Source: Brevibacterium ihuae (GTDB lineage: Bacteria; Actinomycetota; Actinomycetes; Actinomycetales; Brevibacteriaceae). From it: a stretch of DNA of 64,000 nucleotides. This document shows, in pieces, positions 48,636 to 57,498 of the stretch. A model generated the notes under the pieces. It made no database searches. It worked only from the letters and a program-made list of their open reading frames with translations, and was not told where the DNA came from. How positions within the stretch are numbered: the stretch's first letter is position 1; every line of letters begins with the position of its first letter. Made by a program: the position numbers and the translations under genes. The DNA is taken from contig NZ_FXWZ01000002.1 of assembly GCF_900184225.1 (NCBI RefSeq), forward strand, positions 124,001 to 188,000, read 5' to 3'.

Positions 48636-50402
48636 GTGACCAACTTCCAGAAGCCCAGCCCGATGCCCTACGCCAAGTACAAGTCGTTCTTCGACCGCAT
48701 CCGGATCGACATGCACGACCGCACGTGGCCGGACCAGCGCATCACCGAGGCCCCCCGCTGGCTCAGCACCGATCTGCGCGACGGCAACCAGGCGCTCATC
48801 GACCCGATGACCCCGGACCGCAAGCGCCGGATGTTCGACCTGCTCGTCAAGCTCGGATTCAAGGAGATCGAGGTCGGCTTCCCGGCCGCCAGCCAGCCCG
48901 ACTTCGACTTCGTCCGCCAGATCATCGAAGAGGACGCGATCCCCGACGACGTGCGGATCTCCGTGCTCACCCAGGCCCGCGAGGACCTCATCGAACGGAC
49001 CATGGAGAGCCTCGTCGGCGCGAAGATGCCGACCGTCCACCTCTACAACGCCACCGCCCCGGTGTTCCGCAAGGTCGTCTTCGGGTTCGACGGCGACGGC
49101 TTCGACGAGACCCGCGACATCGCGATGCGCGGCACGCAGGCGGTGATGAAGCACGCCGAGAGCTTGCTCGGCGACGCCGACTTCGGCTACGAGTACTCGC
49201 CGGAGATCTTCGTCGACACCGAACCGGAGTTCGCCCTCGACGTCGTGGGCAACGTCCTCGACATGTGGCAGCCCGGCGCCGGCCGCGAGACCGTCGTCAA
49301 CCTGCCCGCCACCGTCGAGCGCGGCACCCCGAACACCTACGCCGACCAGATCGAGTGGTTCTGCCGGCACATGCCCTACCGCGAGGACGTCGCGGTCTCC
49401 CTCCACCCGCACAACGATCGCGGCACCGGGGTCGCCGCCGCCGAGCTCGGCCTCATGGCCGGCGCCGACCGGATCGAGGGCTGCCTGTTCGGCAACGGCG
49501 AGCGCACCGGCAACCTCGACCTCGTCACCGTGGCCCTCAACCTGTACTCGCAGGGCATCGACCCGCAGCTCGACTTCTCCGACATCGACGAGGTCATCCG
49601 CACGGTCACGCACTGCAACCAGATCGGCGTCCACGAGCGCCACCCCTACGGCGGCGACCTCGTGTTCACGTCCTTCTCCGGCTCGCACCAGGACGCGATC
49701 AACAAGGCGTTCGCCGACCGCGAATCCCGCGCCCGCGCCCAGGGCGTGCCGATCGAGCAGATGGAATGGGACATGCCCTACCTGCCGGTCGATCCGAAGG
49801 ACCTCGGCCGCACCTACGAGGCGGTCATCCGGGTCAACTCGCAGTCCGGCAAGGGCGGGGTGTCCTACCTGCTCAAGACCGAGCACGGCCTCGAGCTGCC
49901 GCGTCGCCTCCAGGTCGAGTTCTCCCAGGTCGTGCAGTCGCGCTCGGAGTCCGGCGGCGAGGTCTCCGCCCCGGAGATCTGGCGGATCTTCAACGACGAG
50001 TACCTGCCCAACGACCAGGCCGCGGAGGCCTGGGGCCGGTTCAAGATCATGGGTCTGAAGACGACCTCGGCGAACATCACCGACGAGGCGACGACGAAGA
50101 ACACCGAGACCATCGAGGTCGACCTGCTCGTCGACGGCCAGGAGCGGACCTACGAGAGCCGCGGCAACGGCCCGATCAACGCGCTCGTCAACCTCCTCAC
50201 CGATCAGTTCGACCTCGACATCCGGCTCCAGGACTACACCGAGCACGCGGTGGGCACCGGAGCGGACACCGTCGCGGCGTCCTACGTCGAGCTCGCGGTG
50301 GGCGACCGGGTGCTGTGGGGCGCGGGTCTCCACCCGAACATCACGAAGTCCTCGCTCAAGGCGGTCATCAGCGCCGTCAACCGCGCCGTCCGCCAGGACT
50401 GA
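48636..50402 (+). CDS. leuA: 2-isopropylmalate synthase
   Basis: A 588-residue enzyme condensing acetyl-CoA and 2-oxoisovalerate, first committed step of leucine synthesis. The active site reads APRWLSTDLRDGNQALIDPM; metal and catalytic residues are in SLHPHNDRGTGVAAAELG, with ERHPYGGDLVFTSFSGSHQDAI. A C-terminal regulatory (leucine-binding) domain covers about 450-588. This is the long actinobacterial LeuA type. The GTG at 48636 has AAGGA 7 bases upstream; ATG 48621 lacks such an element. It is controlled by the upstream leader peptide. Confidence 0.95.
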   Translation: MTNFQKPSPMPYAKYKSFFDRIRIDMHDRTWPDQRITEAPRWLSTDLRDGNQALIDPMTPDRKRRMFDLLVKLGFKEIEVGFPAASQPDFDFVRQIIEEDAIPDDVRISVLTQAREDLIERTMESLVGAKMPTVHLYNATAPVFRKVVFGFDGDGFDETRDIAMRGTQAVMKHAESLLGDADFGYEYSPEIFVDTEPEFALDVVGNVLDMWQPGAGRETVVNLPATVERGTPNTYADQIEWFCRHMPYREDVAVSLHPHNDRGTGVAAAELGLMAGADRIEGCLFGNGERTGNLDLVTVALNLYSQGIDPQLDFSDIDEVIRTVTHCNQIGVHERHPYGGDLVFTSFSGSHQDAINKAFADRESRARAQGVPIEQMEWDMPYLPVDPKDLGRTYEAVIRVNSQSGKGGVSYLLKTEHGLELPRRLQVEFSQVVQSRSESGGEVSAPEIWRIFNDEYLPNDQAAEAWGRFKIMGLKTTSANITDEATTKNTETIEVDLLVDGQERTYESRGNGPINALVNLLTDQFDLDIRLQDYTEHAVGTGADTVAASYVELAVGDRVLWGAGLHPNITKSSLKAVISAVNRAVRQD

Positions 50403-50418
50403 GAGCACGATCCGCGCA

Positions 50419-50462
50419 CGGTCGACGCACACGCCGGGGCATCCCGGCGTGTGCGTCGACCG
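50419..50462. terminator. 20-bp hairpin terminator after leuA
   Basis: Arms 50419-50438 and 50443-50462 (CGGTCGACGCACACGCCGGG and complement) pair perfectly around GCAT. It lies 16 bases after leuA and before the recO promoter. Confidence 0.75.
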
Positions 50463-50480
50463 CTGTCCGTCCCGGGCGCG

Positions 50481-50493
50481 GATAATGGAGCGA
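50481..50493 (+). promoter_or_regulatory. -10 box giving a leaderless recO start
   Basis: GATAAT at 50481-50486 ends 7 bases before ATG 50493; no ribosome binding site is present. It stands directly after the leuA terminator hairpin. Confidence 0.55.
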
Positions 50494-51221
50494 TGAGACA
50501 GTACCGGGACGAGGGGATCGTGGTCGGCGGGCACAAGCTCGGCGAGGCCGACCGCATCGTCGTCATCCTCACCCGGAACCACGGCCTCGTGCGGGCGGTC
50601 GCCAAGGGCATCCGGCGCACGAAGTCCCGGTTCGGCTCCCGGCTCGAGCCCTTCATGCTCGTCGACGTCCAGTGCCACGTGGGCCGCAGCCTCGACGTCG
50701 TCACCCAGGTCGAGCTCATCGAGCCGTTCGCGCGGGCGATCGGCGCCGACTACGACACGTACTCCGCGGCGAACGTCATGGCCGAGACGTGCACCCGTCT
50801 CACCGAGGCCGAACCCCGCTCCCGCGCCCAGTACCTCCTCCTCGTGTCCGCGATCCGCTCGCTGTGCCGCGCCGAGCACCCGCCCCGGCTCGCGCTCGAC
50901 GCGTATCTGCTCCGCGCGATGGCGGTCGCCGGCTGGGCGCCGAGCCTGCGCGACTGCGCCCAGTGCGGCGCACCCGGACCGCACCGCGCCTTCTCGCCCG
51001 CACTCGGCGGAGCGGTGTGCTCGGCGTGCCGCCAGCAGGGCACCGCGCTGCCGACCACGGAGACGATCCTCCACCTCGCGGCGCTGCTCACCGGCGACTG
51101 GGAGCGGGCGGAGGCGACCGCGCCCCACCACGCCGCCGAGGCCTCCCGGCTCGTCACCCTCTACGTCCAGTGGCACCTCGAGCGCCACGTCAAGTCCTTC
51201 ACCGTCCTGGAGAACGCATGA
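50493..51221 (+). CDS. recO: DNA repair protein RecO
   Basis: A 242-residue RecFOR-pathway mediator that loads RecA on SSB-coated DNA. The N-terminal OB domain is [39 protein letters not shown]. The helical part contains the zinc-finger Cys pairs CAQC and CSAC near residues 152-175. The ATG at 50493 gives the conserved N-terminus. It is coupled to uppS (ATGA at 51218), the same order as in mycobacteria. Confidence 0.95.
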   Translation: MRQYRDEGIVVGGHKLGEADRIVVILTRNHGLVRAVAKGIRRTKSRFGSRLEPFMLVDVQCHVGRSLDVVTQVELIEPFARAIGADYDTYSAANVMAETCTRLTEAEPRSRAQYLLLVSAIRSLCRAEHPPRLALDAYLLRAMAVAGWAPSLRDCAQCGAPGPHRAFSPALGGAVCSACRQQGTALPTTETILHLAALLTGDWERAEATAPHHAAEASRLVTLYVQWHLERHVKSFTVLENA

Positions 51222-52003
51222 GCACCCACCCCTCCGTCCCGCCGCCGCACCCCTCGGGAGCCCGTCCGCCGGCGATCCCGCGGAAGTTCGTGCCCCGTCA
51301 CGTCGCCGTCGTCATGGACGGCAACGGGCGCTGGGCCAACGACCGGGGGCTGCCGCGCACCGAGGGCCACCGGGCCGGCGAGTTCGCGCTCCTCGAGGTC
51401 ATCCACGGGGCGATCGAGATCGGCGTCGAGAACCTCTCCGCGTACGCCTTCTCGACGGAGAACTGGAAGCGCTCCCCGGACGAGGTGCGCTTCCTCATGG
51501 GCTTCAACCGCGACGTCATCCGGCGCCGCCGCGACGAGCTCGCTGCGCTCGGCGTGCGCATCGTGTGGTCGGGCCGCCGGGGGCGGCTGTGGCGCTCGGT
51601 CATCGCCGAGCTCGAGGCCGCGGAGGAGATGACGCGGAACAACACCGGGCTCGTGCTCCAGTTCTGCGTGAACTACGGCGGCCGGGCCGAGATCGTCGAC
51701 GCCGCGAATTCCCTCGCCGCCGACGTCGCGGCCGGCCGGATCACCCCCGGGAAGATCACCGAGAAGACCCTGGCGCGCCGCCTCTACTCGCCCGAGGTGC
51801 CCGACGTCGACCTGTTCCTCCGGTCCTCCGGGGAGCAGCGGACCTCGAACTTCCTCCTCTGGCAGGCGGCGTACGCCGAGCTCGTGTTCCAGGACGTGCT
51901 GTGGCCCGACGTCGACCGGCGCACGCTGTGGGCGGCGATCGAGGAGTACGCTCGCCGCGACCGTCGGTTCGGCGGCGCGGTCGATCGCACCGCGCAGACC
52001 TGA
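51218..52003 (+). CDS. uppS: Isoprenyl (decaprenyl/undecaprenyl) diphosphate synthase
   Basis: A 261-residue cis-prenyltransferase making the C50-C55 carrier for cell-wall synthesis. Substrate-binding [24 protein letters not shown] includes the catalytic Asp; [27 protein letters not shown] and [24 protein letters not shown] follow. The ATG at 51218 overlaps the recO stop. The first 20 residues are Pro/His-rich and not conserved. dxs at 29.4 kb supplies the pathway. Confidence 0.95.
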   Translation: MSTHPSVPPPHPSGARPPAIPRKFVPRHVAVVMDGNGRWANDRGLPRTEGHRAGEFALLEVIHGAIEIGVENLSAYAFSTENWKRSPDEVRFLMGFNRDVIRRRRDELAALGVRIVWSGRRGRLWRSVIAELEAAEEMTRNNTGLVLQFCVNYGGRAEIVDAANSLAADVAAGRITPGKITEKTLARRLYSPEVPDVDLFLRSSGEQRTSNFLLWQAAYAELVFQDVLWPDVDRRTLWAAIEEYARRDRRFGGAVDRTAQT

Positions 52004-52028
52004 GGCCCGACGGCCGCGCGCCCGCCGC

Positions 52029-53831
52029 TCAGATCCCGAGGACGACGTCGCCGTCGGGCACCGCCGCGCACGTGACGACCTCGCCGTCGGCGACCACCGC
52101 GGCCGGTTCGACCGGATAGGCGACCTGTCCCGCATCGAGGCGGAGCACGCACGTCCCGCACGACCCGCCCCGGCACGAGCTCGGGGCGTCGACCCCGGCG
52201 GCCTCGAGCGCGTCGAGGAGGAATCCCGCTGCCGGCTCCCACCGGATCTCCGCGCCGGAGGCGGTCCGGACCGCGGCCGGCGCCCAGGCCGACAGGTCGT
52301 CGTCCCCGTGCGCGTCGAGGGGTCGCGGGGAGCCGAACACCTCACGGTGGACGCGCTCGGGGGAGATGCCCGCGAGCCGCGCGGCCTCCTCGGCGGCGAC
52401 GACGAAGCTCGACGGCCCGCACAGGACGAGATCGGCAGCGGTCGGGGCATCCGCGCGGTCACTGACGTCGTCGAGCACGGCCGCGAGCTCGCGGGCACCC
52501 GGGCGGCCGCGCACCGCCGTCGACCAGCGGGTCACCGAGGTCCCCGGCCGTCCCTCCGCCGCAGCGGCGAGCCGACGGGCGAAGCCGCTCGGCTCCGGGG
52601 ACGCCTCGACGTGGACGAGGCGGACCGGTCGCGCGGCGGGGAGGCCGGGCAGCAGTCCGAATGCGGCGGTGATGCCGATGCCCGCGGTGAGGACGATCGT
52701 GCGCCCTCCGGTGAGGGTGTCCGCGGTGAGGCGGCCGAACGGCCCGGACACGAGGACCGGGGCTCCGGTCGGCAGCCCGGTGAGCGCCCGGGATCCCGCG
52801 CCGTCGATGCCCACGCCGAGCTCGAACTCGGAGCCTGCGGCCCGGGTGACGGTGTAGGTGCGCCACAGCGGGCCGTCCGGCGGGGTGAGGTGGACCCGCA
52901 CGTGCATGCCCGGGCGGTAGGCGCCGGCGAACCAGCCGCGGTCGTCGCGCAGCCGCATCCGCACCTGCCCGGGACCGCCGGAGGGGGAGGCGTCGGCGGC
53001 GGTCTCGAGGACCGTGGCGCAGCGGGGCGTCGTGCCCGGCTTCGCGAGGCTCGGATCGAGCCCGGCGGGCACCGCGGGGCCGAGGTCGTCGAGGACGGTG
53101 AGCGCATCCCCGGGGCGCACCTCCCCGCCGTCGAGGACGACCCCGTAGATGCCGCAGTGGAGGTGCCCGAGGATGCCCGCGAGGAGGCGAGGGACGTTGA
53201 CGTCGTCGACCGCGGTGGTCGGGTCGACGCGGGTGGCCGGGCACCGTTCGATCGACGACCGGATCCACAGCCGGGCGCCGCCGAGCCGCACCACGGTGCC
53301 GATGAGGCCGAACTCGGCGAACGGCGGGAGATTCGCGAGGTGGACGTTGCCGCGGAACCGGAGCGGGTCGAGGTCGATGCCGGCGGCCGCAGACAGCGCC
53401 GCGACCGTGGCGGGGTTGATGAGTGACACGCCGGAGGGACGCGAGTCGAACATCCCCTGGTCGGCGACGACGAGCCGGCGCGGGTGCGGTCCCCGGGCAG
53501 TGAGCCGCGCGGCGAGGAACTCCGAGGCCGCCTCCCGCGACACCGGGTCGTCGGTGCGGAAGGAGGTCGCCTCACCGTCCGGGGCGCGCAGCGTGATCGC
53601 GGTGCCGACGGAGTCGACGCCCCACGCCTGCAGGCTCGGGTCCGACTTGAGGACGGAGAATCCGCGGTATTCGCTCCAGACGCCGGCGGGGACGGGGGAG
53701 CGGCCGCTGCTGAACGCCGCCGCGCGGTCGCCGTCGAACCCGGATCCCGTCCGCAGCGTGCCGACGGCGAGCTTCTCGGCCGGGAATCCCTTGACCGGGT
53801 AGCGGAAGAGCGCGGAGACGGCGACGGACAT
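52029..53831 (-). CDS. MOSC domain - ferredoxin reductase - 2Fe-2S ferredoxin fusion
   Basis: A 600-residue three-part protein. MOSC N-terminal barrel and MOSC domain occupy about 1-255, with the Moco-type Cys in SSIERCPATRVDPTT. A FAD/NAD(P)H reductase domain (about 265-500) contains YRPGMHVRVHL and VLTAGIGITAAFGLLPGL. A plant-type 2Fe-2S ferredoxin domain (about 515-600) has CRGGSCGTC plus a distal Cys (VVTCAAV). The architecture resembles YcbX/mARC-like N-hydroxylate reduction systems with a built-in electron chain. Reduction of N-oxygenated compounds is inferred. The ATG at 53831 lies inside a hairpin and follows TAGGAT by 8 bases, so a leaderless start is likely. Confidence 0.9.
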   Translation of the reverse strand: MSVAVSALFRYPVKGFPAEKLAVGTLRTGSGFDGDRAAAFSSGRSPVPAGVWSEYRGFSVLKSDPSLQAWGVDSVGTAITLRAPDGEATSFRTDDPVSREAASEFLAARLTARGPHPRRLVVADQGMFDSRPSGVSLINPATVAALSAAAGIDLDPLRFRGNVHLANLPPFAEFGLIGTVVRLGGARLWIRSSIERCPATRVDPTTAVDDVNVPRLLAGILGHLHCGIYGVVLDGGEVRPGDALTVLDDLGPAVPAGLDPSLAKPGTTPRCATVLETAADASPSGGPGQVRMRLRDDRGWFAGAYRPGMHVRVHLTPPDGPLWRTYTVTRAAGSEFELGVGIDGAGSRALTGLPTGAPVLVSGPFGRLTADTLTGGRTIVLTAGIGITAAFGLLPGLPAARPVRLVHVEASPEPSGFARRLAAAAEGRPGTSVTRWSTAVRGRPGARELAAVLDDVSDRADAPTAADLVLCGPSSFVVAAEEAARLAGISPERVHREVFGSPRPLDAHGDDDLSAWAPAAVRTASGAEIRWEPAAGFLLDALEAAGVDAPSSCRGGSCGTCVLRLDAGQVAYPVEPAAVVADGEVVTCAAVPDGDVVLGI

Positions 53832-53860
53832 GCCGCCCATCCTAGACGGGCGGCATGTCC
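53826..53860. repeat. 13-bp perfect hairpin around the MOSC gene start and -10 box
   Basis: GGACATGCCGCCC (53826-53838) pairs with GGGCGGCATGTCC (53848-53860). The ATG of the reverse-strand gene (53831-53829) is in one arm, and its -10 box TAGGAT (53844-53839, reverse) fills the loop. A mirror ATG is in the other arm. Confidence 0.6.
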
Positions 53861-53898
53861 GCGGGGCGATGCCGGTCAGCGACGGCCGGCGGCGGGGA

Positions 53899-55719
53899 TC
53901 AGCGTCCCGGGCCCTTGCCGCCGCGGTAGAAGCCCTTCCGACCGCCGGGCTCCTGGCGGAACTTGCGGCCCTCGCCGGGCTGCTTGTCGAAGGACTTCTT
54001 CTTGAACGGCCGGCCCGGACGCCCGGTGTCGGGGCGCAGGTCGATCCGCTTGCCCTGGACGCGGGTGTTCGCGAGCCGGTCGAAGACCGTCTGCGGGAGG
54101 TCGTCGGGCAGGTCGACGAGGGAGTGGTTCGACCGGATGTCGATGTGTCCGATCTGTCCCGAGGTCAGGCCGCCCTCGTTCGCGAGCGCGCCGACGATGC
54201 CGCCGGGCTGCACCCGCTCGTTGCGTCCCACTGCGAGGCGGTAGGTCCGCATCCCCTCGCGGGAGCGCGGGGACCGCGGTCCGCGGTCGCCGCGGTCCTC
54301 GCGCTGCTTGCGGGCCTTGGGCTCGGGCAGCGGCTGGGCGGTGAGCGACTCCCCGTCGAGGAGGAGCACGGCGAGTGCGGCGGCGATCTCCGAGGCCGGG
54401 ACGTCGTGCGCCTGCTCGTACTGCTCGATGACGGGGCGGACCTCGGCGAGGTCGAGGGTCGACAGCGCCTCGGTGATGCGGTTCTGGAACCGCTCGATCC
54501 GGGTGGAGGTCAGCTGCTCGACCGTCGGCAGGGTGAGCGGCTCGACCCGCTGCCGGGTCGCCTTCTCGATCTGGCGCAGGAGGTGGTTCTCCCGCGGGGT
54601 GACGAAGAGGATCGCCTCGCCGGAGCGGCCGGCCCGGCCGGTCCGGCCGATCCGGTGGACGTAGGACTCGGTGTCGTGCGGGATGTCGTAGTTGACGACG
54701 AGCGAGATCCGCTCGACGTCGAGACCGCGTGCGGCGACGTCCGTGGCGACGAGGATGTCGATCGCCCCGCTGCGGAGCTGCTCGACGGTGCGCTCGCGCG
54801 CCTGCTGCGGGATGTCGCCGTTGATCGCCGAGGCCGACAGGCCGCGGGCCCGGAGCTTGTCGGCGAGCTCCTCGGTGGCCTGCTTCGTGCGGACGAACAT
54901 GATGATGCCGTCGTAGGACTCGACCTCGAGGATCCGGGTGAGGGCGTCGAGCTTGTGGGAGTGCATGACGGTGAGGAACCGCTGCCGGATGTTCGCCCCC
55001 GTCGTCGTCTTCGACTTCACCCGCACCTCGGCGGGGTCGGTGAGGTACTGGCCGGTGATCCGGTGGATCGACTTCGGCATGGTCGCGGAGAACAGCGCGA
55101 CCTGCCGGGCGGTGCCGGCCTGGGCGAAGATCTCCTCGATGTCCTCCTGGAAGCCCATCTTGAGCATCTCGTCGGCCTCGTCGAGGACGAGGTGGCGGAG
55201 GTCGCCGAGCTTGAGGGAGCCCCGCTTGAGATGGTCGATGACGCGACCGGGCGTGCCGACGACGACCTGCGCGCCGCGCTTGAGGCCGCCGAGCTGCGGG
55301 CCGTAGGACTGGCCGCCGTAGATCGGCAGCACGGAGAAGTCCGGCAGGTGCGCGGCGAAGCTCGTGAACGCCTCGGCGACCTGGAGCGCGAGCTCGCGGG
55401 TGGGGGTGAGCACGAGGGCGAACGGGCCCTCCTGGGCGCGCCCGGCGTGCGCGAGGTGGCTGAGCACCGGGAGCGCGAAGGCGGCGGTCTTGCCGGTGCC
55501 GGTCTGCGCGAGGCCGATGACGTCGCGCCCGGAGGTCAGCAGCGGGATCGTCTGCGCCTGGATCTGGGACGGCGTCTCGTAGCCGAGGTCGGCGACCGCG
55601 GCGAGGACCGCGGGGTCGAGATCGAACGAGTCGAACGGGGGCAGCTCCTCGGCGACGGGCGCGGTGCCCGCGGCGGCGGAATCGGTGGGGGCAGGGGTGG
55701 TCGTATCCTCAGCGGACAT
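53899..55719 (-). CDS. deaD: DEAD/DEAH-box RNA helicase, DeaD/CsdA type
   Basis: A 606-residue ATP-dependent RNA helicase involved in ribosome assembly and cold adaptation. The Q motif FDSFDLDPAVLAAVADLGYETPSQIQ is followed by AQTGTGKT (I), PTRELALQV (Ia), LDEADEML (II), SATMP (III), FVRTKQATEELA (IV), DVAARGLDV (V) and HRIGRTGRAGRSG (VI). A DbpA-type RNA-binding domain (RLAVGRNERVQPGGIVGALANE) lies near 485-555, then a basic Gly/Lys/Arg tail. The ATG at 55719 begins a disordered Ala/Thr leader. It is divergent from glyS across 388 bases. Confidence 0.94.
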   Translation of the reverse strand: MSAEDTTTPAPTDSAAAGTAPVAEELPPFDSFDLDPAVLAAVADLGYETPSQIQAQTIPLLTSGRDVIGLAQTGTGKTAAFALPVLSHLAHAGRAQEGPFALVLTPTRELALQVAEAFTSFAAHLPDFSVLPIYGGQSYGPQLGGLKRGAQVVVGTPGRVIDHLKRGSLKLGDLRHLVLDEADEMLKMGFQEDIEEIFAQAGTARQVALFSATMPKSIHRITGQYLTDPAEVRVKSKTTTGANIRQRFLTVMHSHKLDALTRILEVESYDGIIMFVRTKQATEELADKLRARGLSASAINGDIPQQARERTVEQLRSGAIDILVATDVAARGLDVERISLVVNYDIPHDTESYVHRIGRTGRAGRSGEAILFVTPRENHLLRQIEKATRQRVEPLTLPTVEQLTSTRIERFQNRITEALSTLDLAEVRPVIEQYEQAHDVPASEIAAALAVLLLDGESLTAQPLPEPKARKQREDRGDRGPRSPRSREGMRTYRLAVGRNERVQPGGIVGALANEGGLTSGQIGHIDIRSNHSLVDLPDDLPQTVFDRLANTRVQGKRIDLRPDTGRPGRPFKKKSFDKQPGEGRKFRQEPGGRKGFYRGGKGPGR

Positions 55720-56107
55720 CACGGAACTCTCTTCGCGGTTCGGCACACACTTGATCGCAGTGGACGGAATTGGCGATCGACCCATGCGCAGCCGAACTGC
55801 GGAACACGTGAGCAGCGACCGGCCGGTGCCGTCGGCCCGTGGATGCGGGAGCATCCGGCGCTTCGTGCGTCGACGGGTCCCGCGGCACACACCGGCGGGG
55901 TCCCTGGCACCGTGACGGCGGAAAGGTTTGGGTGTGCGTCCAGTCTACATGCCGCCCGGCGCCGAACCCGGCCGAGAGCGCCCGAGGTGAGCGAAGACAC
56001 ACGGTCCGCAGCCCGCCGGCGCGCGAGCCGCGGTCAGCGCCATTCGATACGCTGGACGGGCATGCGGACGACAGCCAGCCGTTCGCCCCCGAACCGAGGA
56101 GACATCT
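55720..56107. other. Long divergent intergenic region between deaD and glyS
   Basis: 388 bases without a clear gene. TACGCT at 56048-56053 is a -10 candidate for glyS; ATG 56062 lies 9 bases after it and opens a 37-codon ORF (to 56175) that overlaps the glyS start out of frame. The part at 55720-55900 could be a long 5' leader of deaD, as is usual for cold-shock helicase genes; no T-rich cold box is obvious. No RNA gene was recognised. Confidence 0.5.
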
Positions 56108-57484
56108 GTGGCATCGACATTGGATTCCGTCATCACCCTGGCCAAGCGGCGCGGCTTCGTGTTCCAGGCAGGTGAGATCTACGGCGGATCCCGTTCGGCC
56201 TGGGACTACGGCCCGCTGGGCGTCGAGCTCAAGGAGAACATCAAGGCCCTGTGGTGGCAGAACTTCGTGCGCGGGCGCGAGGACATGGTCGGCCTCGACT
56301 CCTCGATCATCCTCCCGCGCACGGTCTGGGAGGCCTCCGGCCACGTCGAGACCTTCGTCGACCCGCTCGTCGAGTCGCTCCACACCCACAAGCGCTACCG
56401 CGCCGACCACCTCATCGAGGCCTACGTCGCCAAGCACGGCCGGGAGCCGGAGAACGGCCTCGCCGACATCCGCGACCCCGAGACCGGCCAGGAGGGTGCG
56501 TGGACCGAGCCCCAGCAGTTCTCCGGGCTCATGAAGACCTACCTCGGTGCGGTCGACAACGAGGAGGGCCTCCACTACCTCCGGCCGGAGACCGCGCAGG
56601 GCATCTTCGTCAACTTCGCCAACGTCGTCACCGCGAACCGGCGCAAGCCGCCGTTCGGCATCGGGCAGATCGGCAAGGCCTTCCGCAACGAGATCACGCC
56701 GGGCAACTTCATCTTCCGCACCCGCGAGTTCGAGCAGATGGAGATCGAGTACTTCACCCATCCCGACGACGCGGAGAAGTTCTACCACGAGTGGGTCGAG
56801 GCCTGCTGGGACTGGTTCGTCGACCTCGGCATCGACCCGGACAACATGCGCCGGTTCGACGTCCCCGACGGCGAGCGCGCCCACTACTCGGCGGCCACCG
56901 TCGACATCGAGTACCGGTTCGGGTTCCAGGGCGGCGCGTGGGGCGAGCTCATGGGCATCGCCAATCGCACCGACTTCGACCTCGGCAACCACACCGAGCA
57001 CTCCGGGCACAAGATGCAGTACTTCGACCAGGCCTCGGGAACCCGCTACACCCCGTACGTCATCGAGCCGTCCTTCGGCCTCACCCGGTCGATGATGGCG
57101 TTCCTCGTCGACGCCTACACCGAGGACGAGGCGCCGAACACCAAGGGCGGCGTCGACAAGCGGATCGTGCTCAAGCTCGACCCGCGCCTCGCCCCGGTCA
57201 AGGCCGCGGTGCTGCCGTTGAGCCGCAACGAGAAGCTCTCGCCCAAGGCCAAGGAGCTCGCCGCGCAGCTGCGCCAGCGCTGGAACGTCGACTTCGACGA
57301 CGCCGGTGCGATCGGCCGCCGCTACCGCCGGCAGGACGAGATCGGCACGCCCTTCTGCATCACCGTCGACTTCGACACCCTCGACGACGATGCGGTGACG
57401 ATCCGCCGCCGCGACGACATGTCGCAGGAGCGCGTCCCGCTCGCCGAGGTCGTCGACCACCTCGCGGCCGACCTCGCCGGCTGA
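56108..57484 (+). CDS. glyS: Glycine--tRNA ligase (alpha2 type)
   Basis: A 458-residue class II aminoacyl-tRNA synthetase charging tRNA-Gly. The N-terminus [33 protein letters not shown] is characteristic. Motif 2 is in [35 protein letters not shown], and the catalytic block [15 protein letters not shown] and motif 3 [14 protein letters not shown] are present. The anticodon-binding domain ends the protein. The GTG at 56108 has GAGGAG 6 bases upstream, which settles the start despite the upstream leaderless-type ATG at 56062. Confidence 0.96.
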   Translation: MASTLDSVITLAKRRGFVFQAGEIYGGSRSAWDYGPLGVELKENIKALWWQNFVRGREDMVGLDSSIILPRTVWEASGHVETFVDPLVESLHTHKRYRADHLIEAYVAKHGREPENGLADIRDPETGQEGAWTEPQQFSGLMKTYLGAVDNEEGLHYLRPETAQGIFVNFANVVTANRRKPPFGIGQIGKAFRNEITPGNFIFRTREFEQMEIEYFTHPDDAEKFYHEWVEACWDWFVDLGIDPDNMRRFDVPDGERAHYSAATVDIEYRFGFQGGAWGELMGIANRTDFDLGNHTEHSGHKMQYFDQASGTRYTPYVIEPSFGLTRSMMAFLVDAYTEDEAPNTKGGVDKRIVLKLDPRLAPVKAAVLPLSRNEKLSPKAKELAAQLRQRWNVDFDDAGAIGRRYRRQDEIGTPFCITVDFDTLDDDAVTIRRRDDMSQERVPLAEVVDHLAADLAG

Positions 57485-57498
57485 GCCGCCGGGCCGCG

